Shown here: positions 1 through 11,925 of the stretch, one piece after another | Layout of the letters: each line of letters starts with the position of its first letter | How positions within the stretch are numbered: the stretch's first letter is position 1 | Assembly: GCA_009733575.1 (NCBI GenBank) | Contig: ML769407.1 | Coordinates: forward strand, 186,001 to 250,000 | DNA from: Gymnopus androsaceus JB14 | Lineage: Eukaryota; Basidiomycota; Agaricomycetes; Agaricales; Omphalotaceae | Direction: 5' to 3' | DNA: 64,000 nucleotides | The notes under the pieces: generated by a model | Databases searched by the model: none | Seen by the model: only the letters and a program-made list of their open reading frames with translations | What the model was told of the DNA's origin: nothing | Position numbers and translations under genes: made by a program

Positions 1-69
1 TTTGTATGTGCATCTATATTATGATTCATTGTTAGGGTTGGTATACAGTATTACCCCCTCCCCACCGCC

Positions 70-420
70 CAAATCGCAGCCACTGCTTGTCTACATCCAT
101 CCCCTTCCCGGGTACCCTCCTCTACTAGTACTCAATATAAATACAACTTCGCCTTCCCCTCCCCCTCCCTGAGCGCACTCTCCATCATCCCCCTAACCTC
201 ATCCGCCGCCGCCTCCAGCGCCTTTTTCAGCACCGCTTCTCTTTGAGATTGGTTATCGTCCAACGAATGTAATCGTCCCGGATGGCGTATGAGAGGCCGT
301 AGCCGTCTGGGACTGGAGTATTGGTATCGGAGTATACAAATATTGGGATTGGGAGGAGAAGAAAAGAATTAACCAAAACACAAACGAACTTGTGGTATAA
401 GTAAATCGAATTCAGAATGT
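70..420 (-). pseudogene. Decayed extra copy A of carnitine acetyltransferase last exon
   Basis: On the minus strand this repeats the last exon and 3' flank of the carnitine acetyltransferase gene at 1028-3495. It encodes the same PDGYGLSYAI..DDYIRWTITN stretch as the true exon. It reads through the place of the stop codon, so the AKL tail becomes AKL followed by about three residues. Nothing upstream of the last exon is present, so it cannot be a working gene. The similarity extends into 3' flank (from about 70) and into part of the preceding intron (the pyrimidine-poor run near 350-370). Confidence 0.8.
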
Positions 421-640
421 CTTTTGACACTAATAAAGGCATATTCCACAAAGTACTCGATCCCATAGTAAGGGTATTACCCATCCCCCTTGCCTCCTTC
501 CCCCATCCCCCTCCCTCCTGCAACATAGCCTTCCCCTGTCCCCCCTCCCTATCATCCCTTCACCTCTTCCGCCATCTCATCCAACACCCTCTTCGGTTGA
601 TTCTGAAGTCCGATGTCCGACGTACAATGAATGTAATATG
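420..640 (-). pseudogene. Decayed extra copy B of carnitine acetyltransferase 3' end
   Basis: A third, more diverged copy of the 3' end of the 1028-3495 gene. The stretch at 500-640 aligns base by base with 1020-1175, with several small gaps, and 400-440 resembles 930-960. The reading frame is lost. Together with copy A and the true exon it forms a tandem array of three units, each about 0.35-0.6 kb. Confidence 0.65.
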
Positions 641-1027
641 GAGTATGATTCGTTGTGACAGTGAGCCAACCGATTCACCATTTCGAAGAGGCTCCGGGTT
701 TAATTCCCGGCCAGGCCCTATCCAAAAAATTCAATGGCACTGTTCTCGTTTTCTGTTTTGCAGCTACAGCAAAAGGAAATTCAGATATCAGAGGCTATAG
801 CTATCGATCGTGAAGTAGTGTCTATATACAACAATTACTTGTCTCTAAATTACTACTTATTGCGCTGAAACGAAAATCAAAACAAAAACAAAAAACCTGA
901 GTTTTGGGGTAAGGTACTTATACATAAACCCAAAATTGAATTCGGAATGTCTTCTAATATCAAATACTCCATTCGCAGACGGCATCTGTCAGTGTCTGTC
1001 TACATTCATAACCGCCCCTCTCCCTCC

Positions 1028-3495
1028 CTACAATTTCGCCTTCCCCTCCCCCTCCTTCAGCGCACCCTCCATCATCCCCTTCACCTCATCCGCCGCCTCC
1101 TCCAGCGCCTTTTTCAGCTCCTCCCCATTCCGCTTCTCTTTGAGATTGGTTATTGTCCAACGAATGTAATCGTCCCCGATGGCGTATGAGAGGCCGTAGC
1201 CGTCTGGGACGACTGCAGTATTGGTATCGGAGTATACAAATATTGGGATTGGGAGGAGAAGAAAAGAAAAAGTTAGAATTTTGGGACTCGGAGCAAATGT
1301 AGAACTGACCTTCCCCATATCCCCACCCATCAAAATACCTACTACTCAGCTGACTAGTGCTGAGCTCCCAGTGGCTTGTCTTGGCATATGAGGGGTCGGT
1401 GTATAAAGAGGGGAGCTCGGCTTCGCCCAAAGCATTACCTTTGGCATTGGCAGAGGTGTTGGAAGCTTTACTCTCATCGAAGATCCGCTTGAGCCCAAAC
1501 AAATGCCTATCCACACCCTGCCCATCCGCAGCCCAAGCGGCGTATTGGAGGTGTCGGGCAACGGCAGTGCGGAAGAGGTTGGCGCGGGTTGCGTTCTATA
1601 CCATACGTGTATTGGTGTGTGCGTCGTCAGCGCAACACTCGAAAATGGTGTAAGGTGAAAGTAACCCTCGAACTAACGAGGAAAGCGAAAAGGCAAAAAT
1701 AAAAGTGAAAGTGATAGCTTACCGTCTCCTTCGGATCTCTCATGGCCTCAACCCACTTCTTCCCTTCCTCACTTGCACTCCTAATCACCTCCGTTCTACC
1801 TTTTTGATATTTCCGCGTTTGGGCGCTTTCGTATGTTACAGCCATTCTAGAAACCGAACCAAAGGACAAAGACAACAAAGTCAGACTGAATGCGAAAATA
1901 GCGAGGTTGAAGGAACAGAATTATTGAACGAAGAGGTTTGCAGGAACGGGCGAAAATACATGAACGAGGACAAGCATAGGATACGCACCTCCTAAATGTC
2001 TTATACCACGCCAACTGCTTCACGAGCTGTACCCATGCGTCGGGGGATACCTTGAACTTGGAAGTGATAAGGGATTTGCCGTAGGTGGTGTAGTGGAGGA
2101 CCTGCGTATGCGTGTCAGCGAGAATGTCAGTAAGCAAATGAGCGAAAGAAAGGAAAGGAATAAAGAAGAATGGGTTACGGAAGGAAGAAATGGGATGGGA
2201 AGGGTCCGAACGAACGAAAGAACGCACATTCAACTCATGCCCGCCAACGAGCGTATCAAACCTCTCCTCTGCGGCCTTGATGAAGTCTCGGATTTCGTCA
2301 TTGATGATGAATTTGAGCTCTACGGGCTCTAGTAGGGAGGCGGTAGCCCCATCGGAGTGAGTTTGGGCTGGTGCCTTGGCTGTAGCCTCAGCATGAGCCA
2401 ACACAAATTCGTTCATCCTCAAGGTGGGTGTTCCATCCATACACGAGTGTTCACCGAGGAATCCAGAGCGGCCGTTGGCAAAGATGATTACTACAAGCGC
2501 AAGTGGCGTCAGTTGGGAATCGCACTCGAGCTCGAGTTCCGAGACTCACACTGATGTTTATCATAAAACCTATTCCTGCCATCGCCAACCCAACATGCAT
2601 GGGAGATGTCGTTGCGTGTTACAGGAGACGTATCGTCCAAGCAGACAATGATCATCGAAGACTCGATCTCTTCCAACGTCTTTGCATTGGGCGTCACCGC
2701 AACCAGTCGTTCGCGCGCGTCCGCCCATAAATCACGATTGTCCGAAGTGAGTGCACCGATGGGGATAGCCTCTGGTGTCGAGTCGGCGAGAGCGATGACA
2801 CGGGAGATTTGCATCTCCAGTTCCGACGCACTCAGCTCCCTTCCCCCTTCCACAGCTAGCGGGACCTTGAAGAACTTGTTTTTCCGCATAAACACGATAT
2901 GGTTATGTGCTTTAGGATCGAATTTGCGCGCAGTGTCAGCTGGCTTAACAGGATATCGACACCCATGGAAGAGCCACTTGTACGAATCCATACACAGTGG
3001 TGCACCCCGTACTTTCTCTGGTTCGAGTTGCCCACTCTCCACCAACTCTCTAAACGCCATTATTCCTTTAACCAACGCCGCACCTCGTTTCTCTGCGGTG
3101 GTTCTCAAGGGATCATCGACATGGACATAGTAATAACTGACAAACACCACCACAGGGTCTCGGTACCCCATGTACGCGGCGTGATTCCACCAGTCGCTGA
3201 GCCAGTTTGTCGTCCTCGGATCCGCTGCTCTTGCCTCCAATCTGCGCTGCAACTCCTTCGCCACAGGCGATTCGAGAAATGCTTCAATAGATGCTTTAGT
3301 TTCTTGGAATTCTACATCGGAGACGTGTGGTCGGACAGTGGAGAGGTATTTTGGGAGTGTGGAAGCAAGAGTTGGGACGGGGAGGGTGGGTAGCGAGGCT
3401 TGGAAGCGGAGCATCGGCGGTGAGGAGGGGTCGATGGTGTAACCGGGCGGAATGGTCTCGCTAGATTTAGAAGAGGAGGAGCGATGTTTAGACAT
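1028..3495 (-). CDS. CAT2: Carnitine O-acetyltransferase, peroxisomal/mitochondrial (Cat2-type)
   Basis: Choline/carnitine acyltransferase family enzyme that moves acetyl groups between CoA and carnitine, so acetyl units can cross organelle membranes. The first exon (3495 to about 2550) gives the N-terminal domain, including NWLSDWW and YRDPVVVFVSYYY. The next exon carries catalytic His in GEHSCMDGTPTLRMNEFVL (about residue 330), and a later exon holds the family motif HWELSTSQLSSRYFDGWGYG. At least five short introns; a GTGAGT donor near 2547 joins YDKHQ to LIIFANG in frame. Total about 640 residues, normal for the family. The protein ends KAKL, a type 1 peroxisomal targeting signal as in yeast Cat2. 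Frame is intact throughout. Two decayed copies of its 3' end lie just downstream. Confidence 0.93.
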
Positions 3496-4869
3496 CTAGG
3501 AGCGAGCAAGTAAGTACGAGAAGGTAGGAAGGAGGGAGACGTACGGCTAATGACAATGAACCACGACGTGCTACTGCTTGACCTAATTTAGTGCTCAACC
3601 TCAACATTGACTGGCAATTTGATAGGGCTTATTGTGTTGTCCAAGTATGTCCGAGCTAATCCGCTGGCAACTCTCCTGGACTTTTGGTGGTGGTTATAAG
3701 TAAGAAGCAATGTAGAGGTGCTCCGCGCCCTCCGTTCCCGTAACCGGTACGTCCAAAATAAATTATAATCACATGTATAAATGCCAGCGCGCCAGGCGTC
3801 TATTCCGTAAATACGGCGCTACTCCGCATTCACCGCCATCGTCACTCTATTCTCGTTTCTGAACCCCTGCCCGTGCCCACATTCATAAATCATTCTAGTA
3901 CCGTACCGATCTAATGTAGGGTGCCGTGAATAATTGAATTCTCTTTAACATACTTATGTGATAATCACATTGAGGGCCAGGAACCATGTTCGTTCATGTA
4001 AGTACAAGGACGTAGATTTTCCCGATGAGAATCCACACCACTTCGGGCTGGCTCATCGATGTACTCTTTGCGTAGAGTCATTGGAGATCAGTTCGGCTGA
4101 GTGCCACTGGCACTGGGTCGGCCAAGGGTAATTGTTGCGGTTGGAAGGTGGTGTAAAGGACACTTGGACAAGGGATTATTGATTCATTGATCGTTGTGAG
4201 GCTAAGTATAAGAGGAACACTTTCCGATTGTAGTAGTAGTAGCAGTAAAAATACTCAAGATAATTCGCAGACTCGAGTCCGACGTTTCAATTCTGATTTC
4301 TTTCCGTTTGATAAAATACGGCGGACATGTCTCCGTAGAGAAGACTTAATTCAAATCGTATATAAGTATGCGACAGATGTCAAAGCGTCAAATACTAACT
4401 ACGAAAAAGTATTTTACATAAACAGTCCTTAGGACTCGGTTTACTTTTCAACGTTCCCACCCGTTGGTCATTTTTCTTTTCCAATCGCATGTCCCCGACG
4501 GATTATAGGCAATTAGGGAGGGAACTTGAAGGCAAAGTTATGACGGAAGCGATCATGGACATTGGGAAAGCTTATATAAGTATCGGAAGAAGGGAAGATC
4601 GGATAAGGCGAAGTTATAGACATCAAGGAAGCTGTCCAAACTGAAAATCTCAAACGGAGTAGAGTACTTTAACTTACTGCTACTATAAGTAATCATAATT
4701 ATGGATCGGGTCCATGATCATGAGTGTCTGGCAGTAGTCCTAGTTGAGAGGCTTTTTCAATCTCTTTCAAGGCCTCTAGAGATGACCTCTTCAAATTTCA
4801 CACGAGCTTTCACAGAATTGCAAGCAGAACGTGAACTTTCAGCATCGACATTTTAACAGAAAAATTTAA
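3496..4869. other. Gene-free stretch between CAT2 and MFS pseudogene
   Basis: No convincing coding potential in either strand. It presumably holds the promoter of the carnitine acetyltransferase gene near 3500-3750. The segment 3795-3840 resembles 7652-7735, just upstream of the PPPDE fusion gene, sharing a GTAAATACGGCGCT core. The rest shows nothing recognisable. Confidence 0.5.
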
Positions 4870-7344
4870 CTACATATCAAGCAAGTGGTCCCGCCGTTCC
4901 GCAGCGCGAATAGCCTCACCCTTCCACATCAGCACCAAAATGGGAATGAATGCCAGAATGCTCCCAACACAGGCAAAGAACACAAAGAGAAGATGGTACC
5001 CTCCTATCGCTTGTCCCAAAACGATAGCATAGAACGCGAATGTCATGCCGATTTCTTGTCTGGATCACAGAATGAATCAGGACTCGGTACAAAAACATAT
5101 TTCAATATGAGCCTGGTTACACACCGTACGAAATTGAACACTTGAGCGACCTCAGCAGCTTTACTTGGATAGCAATCAGTGCTATACGTATACCTACACA
5201 CAAATTCAATATCACTGATGACTCGGAGGATGATGAGTTCACGATTCACTGAGCTACTCACATCACAGTGGTAATGCACTGAACGCCAAAGCATGCCATA
5301 GCCATCCCTATCATTGATACAATCCACGGAGCCCCAAACTGGATCGAAAACCCGTACATCAAGAGTCCGGCCTGATGTTAAAATCAGAAATCACGTTAGC
5401 ACAGAAAGGAATGAATAACATGAATGGGGGTATGGTATACGCACGGGCACAATAATTTCGCCCGTCCATACTGCCTTGAGCCGAATCTCGCTAGGTGCTG
5501 AAGAGCCCGCACGTTGACGTGCTTGGTTCTGGATATTAGAGTCTGGATTCAGCATACATAAGACATGAGTCCAACTCAGACTACCGACCATGAGAGAATC
5601 AACCACCCATCCGCCGGCTGTCTCTCCAAGGAAAGTTCCAATCAAAAGAGAGGTGCCATAGGCTAGACCAATCTGGAGCGTATCCCATCCTAATAGTAAT
5701 ATAGCATGTGAGACAAAAAACACGCGAGAAAATAAATACTAACCGAACTCTTGAGCAAAGATATGGGATACTGTCACTGCTGGTAGTGTACTTCCTAAGC
5801 CGTACTGGAAGATGAACAGTCAGTTTGAAGCTACAGGTCCCGCCATACACTTCGAGTTCACATCTACATACCTGTGTTCCAAAGTATATCGCAGGAAACA
5901 CAACAGCGGGCTAAAAAGAAAACCGATCTTCAGCATGAGAGAGTAACAATCCAGACCAAACGCACATAACGAATCATTTTGATATACGGTAAGAAGAAAT
6001 CGGAAAGCTTTAACTCTCGTCCCGGATATCGTCTACTAAAACGCATATTCGTCAAATATCGCTGAAGAGAGCTTTTTGTTGAGGCTACGGCCGATTCCCG
6101 GTTCGAGCTCAAGGTCGATCCCGGGCCTTTGCAGTCCGAGTCACGAATGTAGAGGGTCTCTGGGAGAAAGAATAAAATGAAGAGAAAGCAGACGCTGTTC
6201 ATGATAGCAGCTGGATTTGAAGATCCATCGCCAACCCAAGAACTGTCCGATGAGACCTCCGGGTATAGGAGCAAGATGGCCGCCAGTAGCTTCGATTGGA
6301 TTATTGAGGGTTAGGTTCGATATATTGGGACCTGTGAGGGCCACTGCTTACTTACTGAACAAAACAGTGTAAACACCCAGAGCCCGTCCACGTTGGTGAA
6401 GACAGAATAGGTCATTTGCCTAGTAAGGATTCTTGATTCAGCACTTGAATCCTAGCATAGTTTGGAACGAGCTCTGCGTACCGTTGCCACACCCAACGCA
6501 GCTCTATGAAGTATCAGTGGTCAATTGAAATAAATAAATAAAAGCATCTTTAGGCTAAGACATACCCCACGGGGAAGATACCATTAAAGACACGTATTCC
6601 GAACAAGTTGTCCAAAGTTATGGACATAGGCACATCCCAAAGCGGAGAGTGCGCCAATCAGAGTTGTTACGAGATAAACCGGACGACGTCCAAAGGTATT
6701 CGCGAAAGGGAATAAAGAGGAAAGGGCCAATACCGATGATTGCGATTACAACAGTTCTGTCATAAGAACGAGAACAAAGGTTCGACGCATATCAGTACTG
6801 GCTAAGTATGCTTTGTTACTGGCGTAAAGACTGGGACTGACGTTTGGTACGAAGCGGTAATGGTAGATATCCCAAATTCCGCCGCGAGTTCAGCATACGC
6901 CGGGTTTATGGCAGCTGTATTATATGTGCCTAGGGCAGCTAGGACACCGACTTGGAGGAGCACGAAGACCTACCGGGGTTGATAGTGTTTAGATATTGAC
7001 TTGAGCATTAAGATATCGACATCTTTGAACATACGCGGTATAAAATAGACCAGTTCACTGAATAATGAGACAAGATGAGCTAATAATCATCGAGCGAGTC
7101 CAAGACTCCAAGGTAAGACTCAACATACATGGATCCTCTGGGTCATCTGAAGGTTGAGGGGTTAAGGGTATACCATGTTTATCGAGCTTGAGCGGAACAG
7201 CTTTCTTGATTTCAGCTGGCGGCGTGAATTAATTAATGATAGTATCTTGGACAATAGCTCCTATTACGCACCATCTTCATTGTATTCGATATCTTTGAAG
7301 TTGTCTGAATCCAACTTGAGCGGGGCCTCAGGGTTTATCGACAT
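4870..7344 (-). pseudogene. Major facilitator superfamily transporter, frame-broken
   Basis: Minus-strand multi-exon gene of the DHA1-like MFS type. Start is MSINPEAPLKLD at 7344, stop after RRDHLLDM at 4870. Recognisable in order: LTPQPSDDPEDP, VGVLAALGTYNTAAINPAYAE, GPFLFIPF then GRRPVYLVTTLIGALSALGC, FNGIFPVG, HQRGRALGVYTVL, HLAPIPGGLIGQFLGWRWIF, FFLPETLYIRD, and the C-terminal half with FSIQFGAPWIVSMIGMA and YPSKAAEVAQVFNFVRQEIG. Reading frame jumps by one extra base at about 6703, 6615 and 6213, and the junction before NWS has no clean splice site near 7060-7120. These make a working product unlikely unless they are sequence errors. Substrate cannot be deduced. Confidence 0.8.
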
Positions 7345-7749
7345 CGTTTGTTTGGGTTTTGATGAACGATGGAGAGATTCCTACTAGTGACCTAGTCGAG
7401 GTCGCTGAAGTTATAAAAGCATATCTGTGAACCACATGACATGATCATGTAGATTTCGTGGCAAGTTTCATGAACTTAAACCGAGTGAAGCCTCAGGACG
7501 TTCCAAGTTCCCACTGCTTCCCACCTTTCCGAGAATAACATTGTGGTCACACTGCCTGCCGAATCGACTGAAGAGATAGTTGAAAGGCAATCTTCTGCGA
7601 AAGCTCGCGTGAAATTCTTCAAAGTAAGAGTTGGTGGTTAGAGACGGCACTCGGCGTCTATTACATGTTAAACGTAAATACGGCGCTAATATCCCTGTAC
7701 GCGTAATCTCTAATCTTCGCTTTCACCACCATCCTGCTCATTCTTATAC
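7345..7749. promoter_or_regulatory. Divergent intergenic region, MFS / PPPDE fusion
   Basis: A 400-base gap between two divergently oriented genes, so it should hold both promoters. No TATA box is obvious. The segment 7652-7690 repeats a motif found at 3795-3820. Nothing else is recognised. Confidence 0.4.
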
Positions 7750-9916
7750 ATGGCATCTACCCCTGTAAACCTATACATCTACGATCTCAGTAATGGAATG
7801 GCAAAACAGCTCTCGATGCAATTGACTGGGAGGCAGATTGATGGGATTTGGCACACTTCAGTCGTAGTCTTCGGGAAAGAGATATTCTACGGACAAGGTG
7901 TCGATATTACTCATCCCGGTAAATCCCACCACGGACCTCCACACCAAACTCTTTCCCTAGGAGAAACGGAAATTGATGAAGAGACGTTTACTGAGTACTT
8001 GGAAGAGATGAAGGAGGTGTATACGGCCGACAAGTATCACCTGCTGGAATTTAATTGTAACACGTTCACTAATGAGTGTGTTGGTTTTCTTACTGGGGGA
8101 TCGATACCGGATTATATTAAAGGTACATAACTCTGCGAAGGTGAAGGCTTGGTACTAACCCGCGCGCTAGACCTTCCAACAGACTTTCTCTCGACACCAT
8201 TCGGCGCTGCTTTGCGTCCGACTATAGATTCCATGTATAGACGGCCTGGCGCCCCAGCTCCCGCGGCCATTCCCCCTTCTGCATCTGCCGCTGCCCCAAA
8301 CCCGGCTCTCACTCCTGCAGCCGCATCTATCCTCCAATCAGTTGCTTCCCAAGCTCAGGCGCCGGCATCGACTTCCCCTACTCCAATAACGCTTATAACC
8401 TCCTCCCAAAACCCTCCAAACCCTCCTACACGCCCACCGTGCCGTCGTAGTCAACTTTTCCGACATCTCCACCTGTCCGCCGTGTCGAGCTATTGCGCCG
8501 GTGTATGAAGGGTTTGCGGGGGAGTATGGACGAGCGCGGTTCGCCAAAATCGACCTCTCGACCCCCTCCGGAAAAGCCTTGGGCGCACAGTGGAGCGTCC
8601 CAGTTATGCCGACCTTTATGTTCTTTTTGGATGGGAAGAGGATCTCGGAACTCAAAGGTGCCAATTCCAATGAGCTGCGTTCCGAAATAGAATTGCTTTT
8701 GTTCCAGGCGTATCCTCGTGCGTATTGCCTCACTACTATTCATCTCCGCTAATCGATTCTTACATACTTGCTTTGGATTGCAGCCCACACACACACAACC
8801 CTCTCTCTCCCCGCACTTAAAGCTCTCTCCACCTCACCGATACTGTTCAGTAATGTGCCTGTGCTAGATACAGTCTTGGCTAAGCTCGCTCTCTTTCGTG
8901 GATTCCGCAGATTGGTCGGGAACGCAAAGTAAAGACGAGGTGAAACGAGTCTTGAGTACATCGTTCATACCGTATCTCAAGTCCCGCTTCGCTACTCCTC
9001 CGACTCCCTCAACCATCGCACCTCCTATCCCCACGCAAGCCATCATATCATCGTGGACCCATACAACACACACACTCCTCCAAACTCTCCCTCCCTCATC
9101 GCTCTTTCCGCTGGTCGATATGTGGAGGTTGGCCATGTTAGATGCGGGTGTGGCGAAATCTCTCTGTTCCGGGATTAGCAATCCGAATCCAGTAACGCTC
9201 TTCCTCTCCAAGGCCACTTCCCCTGGTGCTGCTCTACCGAGACCATACATCCTAACCCTCCTCCGCCTCCTCTCAAACACATTTAGCTACCCTGTACTTG
9301 GAACGCAGCTACTCCTGCCCAATCCACCTACGAGTACGGGTACGGGTACCAGGGAGATGCTAACAGACGTTCTAGTAACGTCTTTACTCCACTCTGATCT
9401 CAACGTCCGCACCGCAGGGGCAAGTCTGGTGTTTAATGTCGCTGCGTGGGTGCAGAAGGGGCGTTCCAAAGCAGATGGGGATGGGGTTGAAGATGGGGAC
9501 TGGGAAATGGAGCTGATGAGTGCCGTTGTGGAGGCGATTGATAGGGAGGGCCTCGAGGGGAGTGAGGATGTTGGTTAGTGTCCTATTTATCGTTCTTCGA
9601 ATATACTACGATTACTAACTAAATCTCTTTCTCCTTCTCTTCCCCTCCCTCTACCTGTGGCACGATACCTATGATGCTCATGCTCTACGCTGTTGATTCG
9701 CTGACGACTCCCACTCCATCCACTGCAGTTCACCGCCTAACAGCCTCCCTCGCTCTCCTCATCTACCTCTCTCCCTCGTACGACACGGAGCTGGGGCCGT
9801 TATTGGAGGTTTTAAAGGTGAAGGAGATTTTGAAGAGCAAGTTGTCACAGGGTGTGGTGAAGAAGAAGGATGTGAGGAGATTGATAGAGGAGGTTACGGA
9901 TAAATTGTGTCCGTGA
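7750..9916 (+). CDS. PPPDE peptidase-thioredoxin-PUL domain fusion protein
   Basis: Three domains in one gene. Residues 1-125 are a PPPDE (DeSI-type desumoylating isopeptidase) domain with the expected catalytic His35 (GIWHTSVVVF) and Cys103 (LEFNCNTFTNE). A Pro/Ala-rich linker follows a 48-nt intron (donor 8123, acceptor 8170). Next is a thioredoxin domain with CPPC active site (near 8475-8486) and the cis-Pro motif VPVMPTFMFF. An intron (8718-8783) leads to a PUL domain, the Cdc48/p97-binding fold of Ufd3/Lub1/PLAP. Together they suggest a redox-linked SUMO or ubiquitin-like processing factor tied to Cdc48. The frame needs one base removed near 8413 (CCC run) and one near 8894 (TTT run), and the last intron (from 9573) lacks an obvious AG acceptor before 9671. 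Either sequence errors or early decay. Confidence 0.85.
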
Positions 9917-10084
9917 GCAGGAGGATACATACCATCATCGACGATGGAGGACTTGCTACGGGATGGATTGGTTGGATGGACTGGAGTAGAGTAGACGTTG
10001 ATTTTGATTATACATGTATCTATCATTTCAATTATTTAATGGTATTATTGGATGGCTGCTCCCACAAAAAATCATAATACATCC

Positions 10085-10491
10085 CCACTACGCGGTACTT
10101 ACCTTTTACATACAGATACAGTAGGTACCAACATGTCGATTGTCATTGTCACATATGTGGATTCGAATTTGGTTCGTTGTGCTTCCCATTATACTTAAAG
10201 GCAAAAAAAATCGAAATACAATGGTATCTTACAATCGTATGGACAAGTCCGGAATGAAACCGGAGATCTTCTGCAAGACATAGTGAATGTCGGGTATGCA
10301 TATAGTCTCCCGTAGGCAGACTCAAATACAGATGACGACATGGATGTATCTACACACATCCGCATGGATTGTTGGCGTATACTAACGAGACGCTTAGAGA
10401 CTAGACGCGATAAACCCTTCACTAAATGCCCATATTCAAATTGCGCCCAGTACAAGTATGTACCTTCACATACATATTATTAATCACGTAC
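10085..10491. repeat. Repeat R1, left part, with tRNA-Ala relic
   Basis: Closely resembles 16672-17050 (repeat R2), e.g. the shared run around GTGGATTCGAATTTGGTTCG. Within it, 10241-10270 and 10407-10436 match the two halves of the intact tRNA-Ala gene at 17169-17266, but they are split by about 135 bases and mutated, so this is a tRNA pseudogene. The right part of R1 resumes after an inserted element at 11720. Confidence 0.75.
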
Positions 10492-10493
10492 TA

Positions 10494-11717
10494 CTATGGT
10501 TGTTAGGGATCTTCCGATTGTTCAAAAATCGTTCATAACTTTATAAAAACTTACTGGATTAAAAATCTGAGTACACAGTTAGAATCAGAGTGCTTTCAAA
10601 CCCTTACCCCCTGACTTTGAGGTGCTTCCGTGGGGTAGTTGAAGAGTCGGGCAGTGACCGAGCAAAAACAAGGATCTTCATCAGCAAAACCTGGGTGAAG
10701 GTCATAGCAGCTATAGCAATCTATAGCAAGCCATAGCAGCCATAGTGCTATGAAATGCTATGAACTGCTATGAGTTACTATGAGCTGCTATGAGATCACC
10801 GAGTACTCGAGCCAGCTGTCAACATTTTGACAGCTGTCACTCTCTTCCGTCAATAGTACTTATATAGCATCGACGAGTCGTCGTAACTTCCCCAAGCTCC
10901 CTTCCTTCCCTCGCAAATTTCTTTTTTTTACAGTTGTTTCTGAGTCGCTTTGGCTCGGCGTTCTCGGTGAGTTTCGTTCAATGTCTAATTAAGCATTGCA
11001 TAATATACTATAGCTTTATCTATGCTCTATACTAGTTACCGTAGCTCTGTTTTGGTAAACTATTCTACTATGTACTACTAATCTGACAATATATATGATT
11101 TATTATAATTATTTGGTCTCGCAGGTGAGAGAAACAATTCCGAGGACAACAAAAAAATTGAATTGAAAAACTGACAGATGATGCAATGATGTGCCGTGAA
11201 ATGCGAAATCCATAGCAACCCATAGCAGCTCATAGCAATCCATAGCTCTGGATAGATGGGGACTTTGCTATGGGTGCTATGGGTGCTATGAGTGCTGGAT
11301 AGCGCTATCCAGCGCTGTCCAGTACACCCAGGTTTTGCTGATGTTCCGCTGGAACCTCTTATCACTTTTGTTTGCTCGTCGAAGACTTGGAATCCTAATG
11401 GACTGCCAAGAAATTTGGGATGAGAAATCCAAAGAACCATATTTAACTGCCTATATACTTGGACCAGCAGTTTCTATACATTTTTGTCCTGTTCCTCACT
11501 GTTTGATGCTAAAGTACACTCAAATCATTTGGTGTTTTTGTCTTTTATTCACTAGTCCTTCAGAGAGACCTTACTTTGAGTAGATAATCAAGTAGAATGA
11601 CATTAAAATAACATCTACAGAAAAGGCTAGAGGCTGAGAATGACCCAAATGCTCGCAATCAAGCTTTTTTTGGAAATCGGAAGATCCCTGTTGATCGAAG
11701 ATCCCTAACAACCATAG
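10494..11717. mobile_element. TA-flanked terminal-inverted-repeat element (Tc1/mariner-like, non-autonomous)
   Basis: The left end reads CTATGGTTGTTAGGGATCTT and the right end is its reverse complement. Both ends are bordered by TA (10492-10493 and 11718-11719), the target duplication typical of Tc1/mariner elements. The right end has an extra internal repeat of the GGGATCTTC motif. The uninterrupted relative at 17035-17055 runs straight through the insertion point, giving an approximate empty site. No transposase reading frame is visible in 1224 bases, so it would need a helper. It contains a second inverted-repeat element at 10680-11343. Confidence 0.75.
10680..11343. mobile_element. Nested inverted-repeat element with CATAGCA arrays
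   Basis: Perfect 19-base inverted ends (CATCAGCAAAACCTGGGTG at 10680-10698; complement at 11325-11343). Directly inside both ends lie clusters of CATAGCA and its complement TGCTATG (10700-10795 and 11205-11290), which can fold on themselves. A central part has CTGTCA..TGACAGCTGTCAC (10817-10842) followed by TATATAG near 10860. No coding frame and no clear target duplication (only TT on both sides). Confidence 0.65.
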
Positions 11718-11925
11718 TATGCCACGAAAGTTCATAATATAATTAAATCCGTCCAGCTGCCGTAGAACACCGGTAGGGTAGTACTTACTTATTAATCCAA
11801 CACAACAACTCTCAATATGCTCCGATTACCTGTACAAGACCAATACTAGTGCTCCATACTTCGCAAAAAAAAAAAAAAAAAAAACACCCTAAAATACAGG
11901 CCTACACAGATGTAGTATGAACTGC
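11718..11925. repeat. Repeat R1, right part, ending in poly(A)
   Basis: Continues repeat R1 after the inserted element. It matches 17046-17168, including CAATATGCTCCGATTAC and the CTCCATACTT stretch before an A-run (20 A at 11866-11885, 11 A at 17131-17142) and TACAGGCCTACACA. In R2 the intact tRNA-Ala begins at this point. Here the match stops and another repeat starts. Confidence 0.7.

Noticed and set aside
680..717. tRNA-like T-arm (CTCCGGGTTTAATTCCCGG) followed by CCAGGCCC
   Set aside because: The T-stem is perfect, but no matching 5' acceptor strand, D-arm or anticodon stem can be placed within 60-90 bases upstream. At most a tRNA relic.
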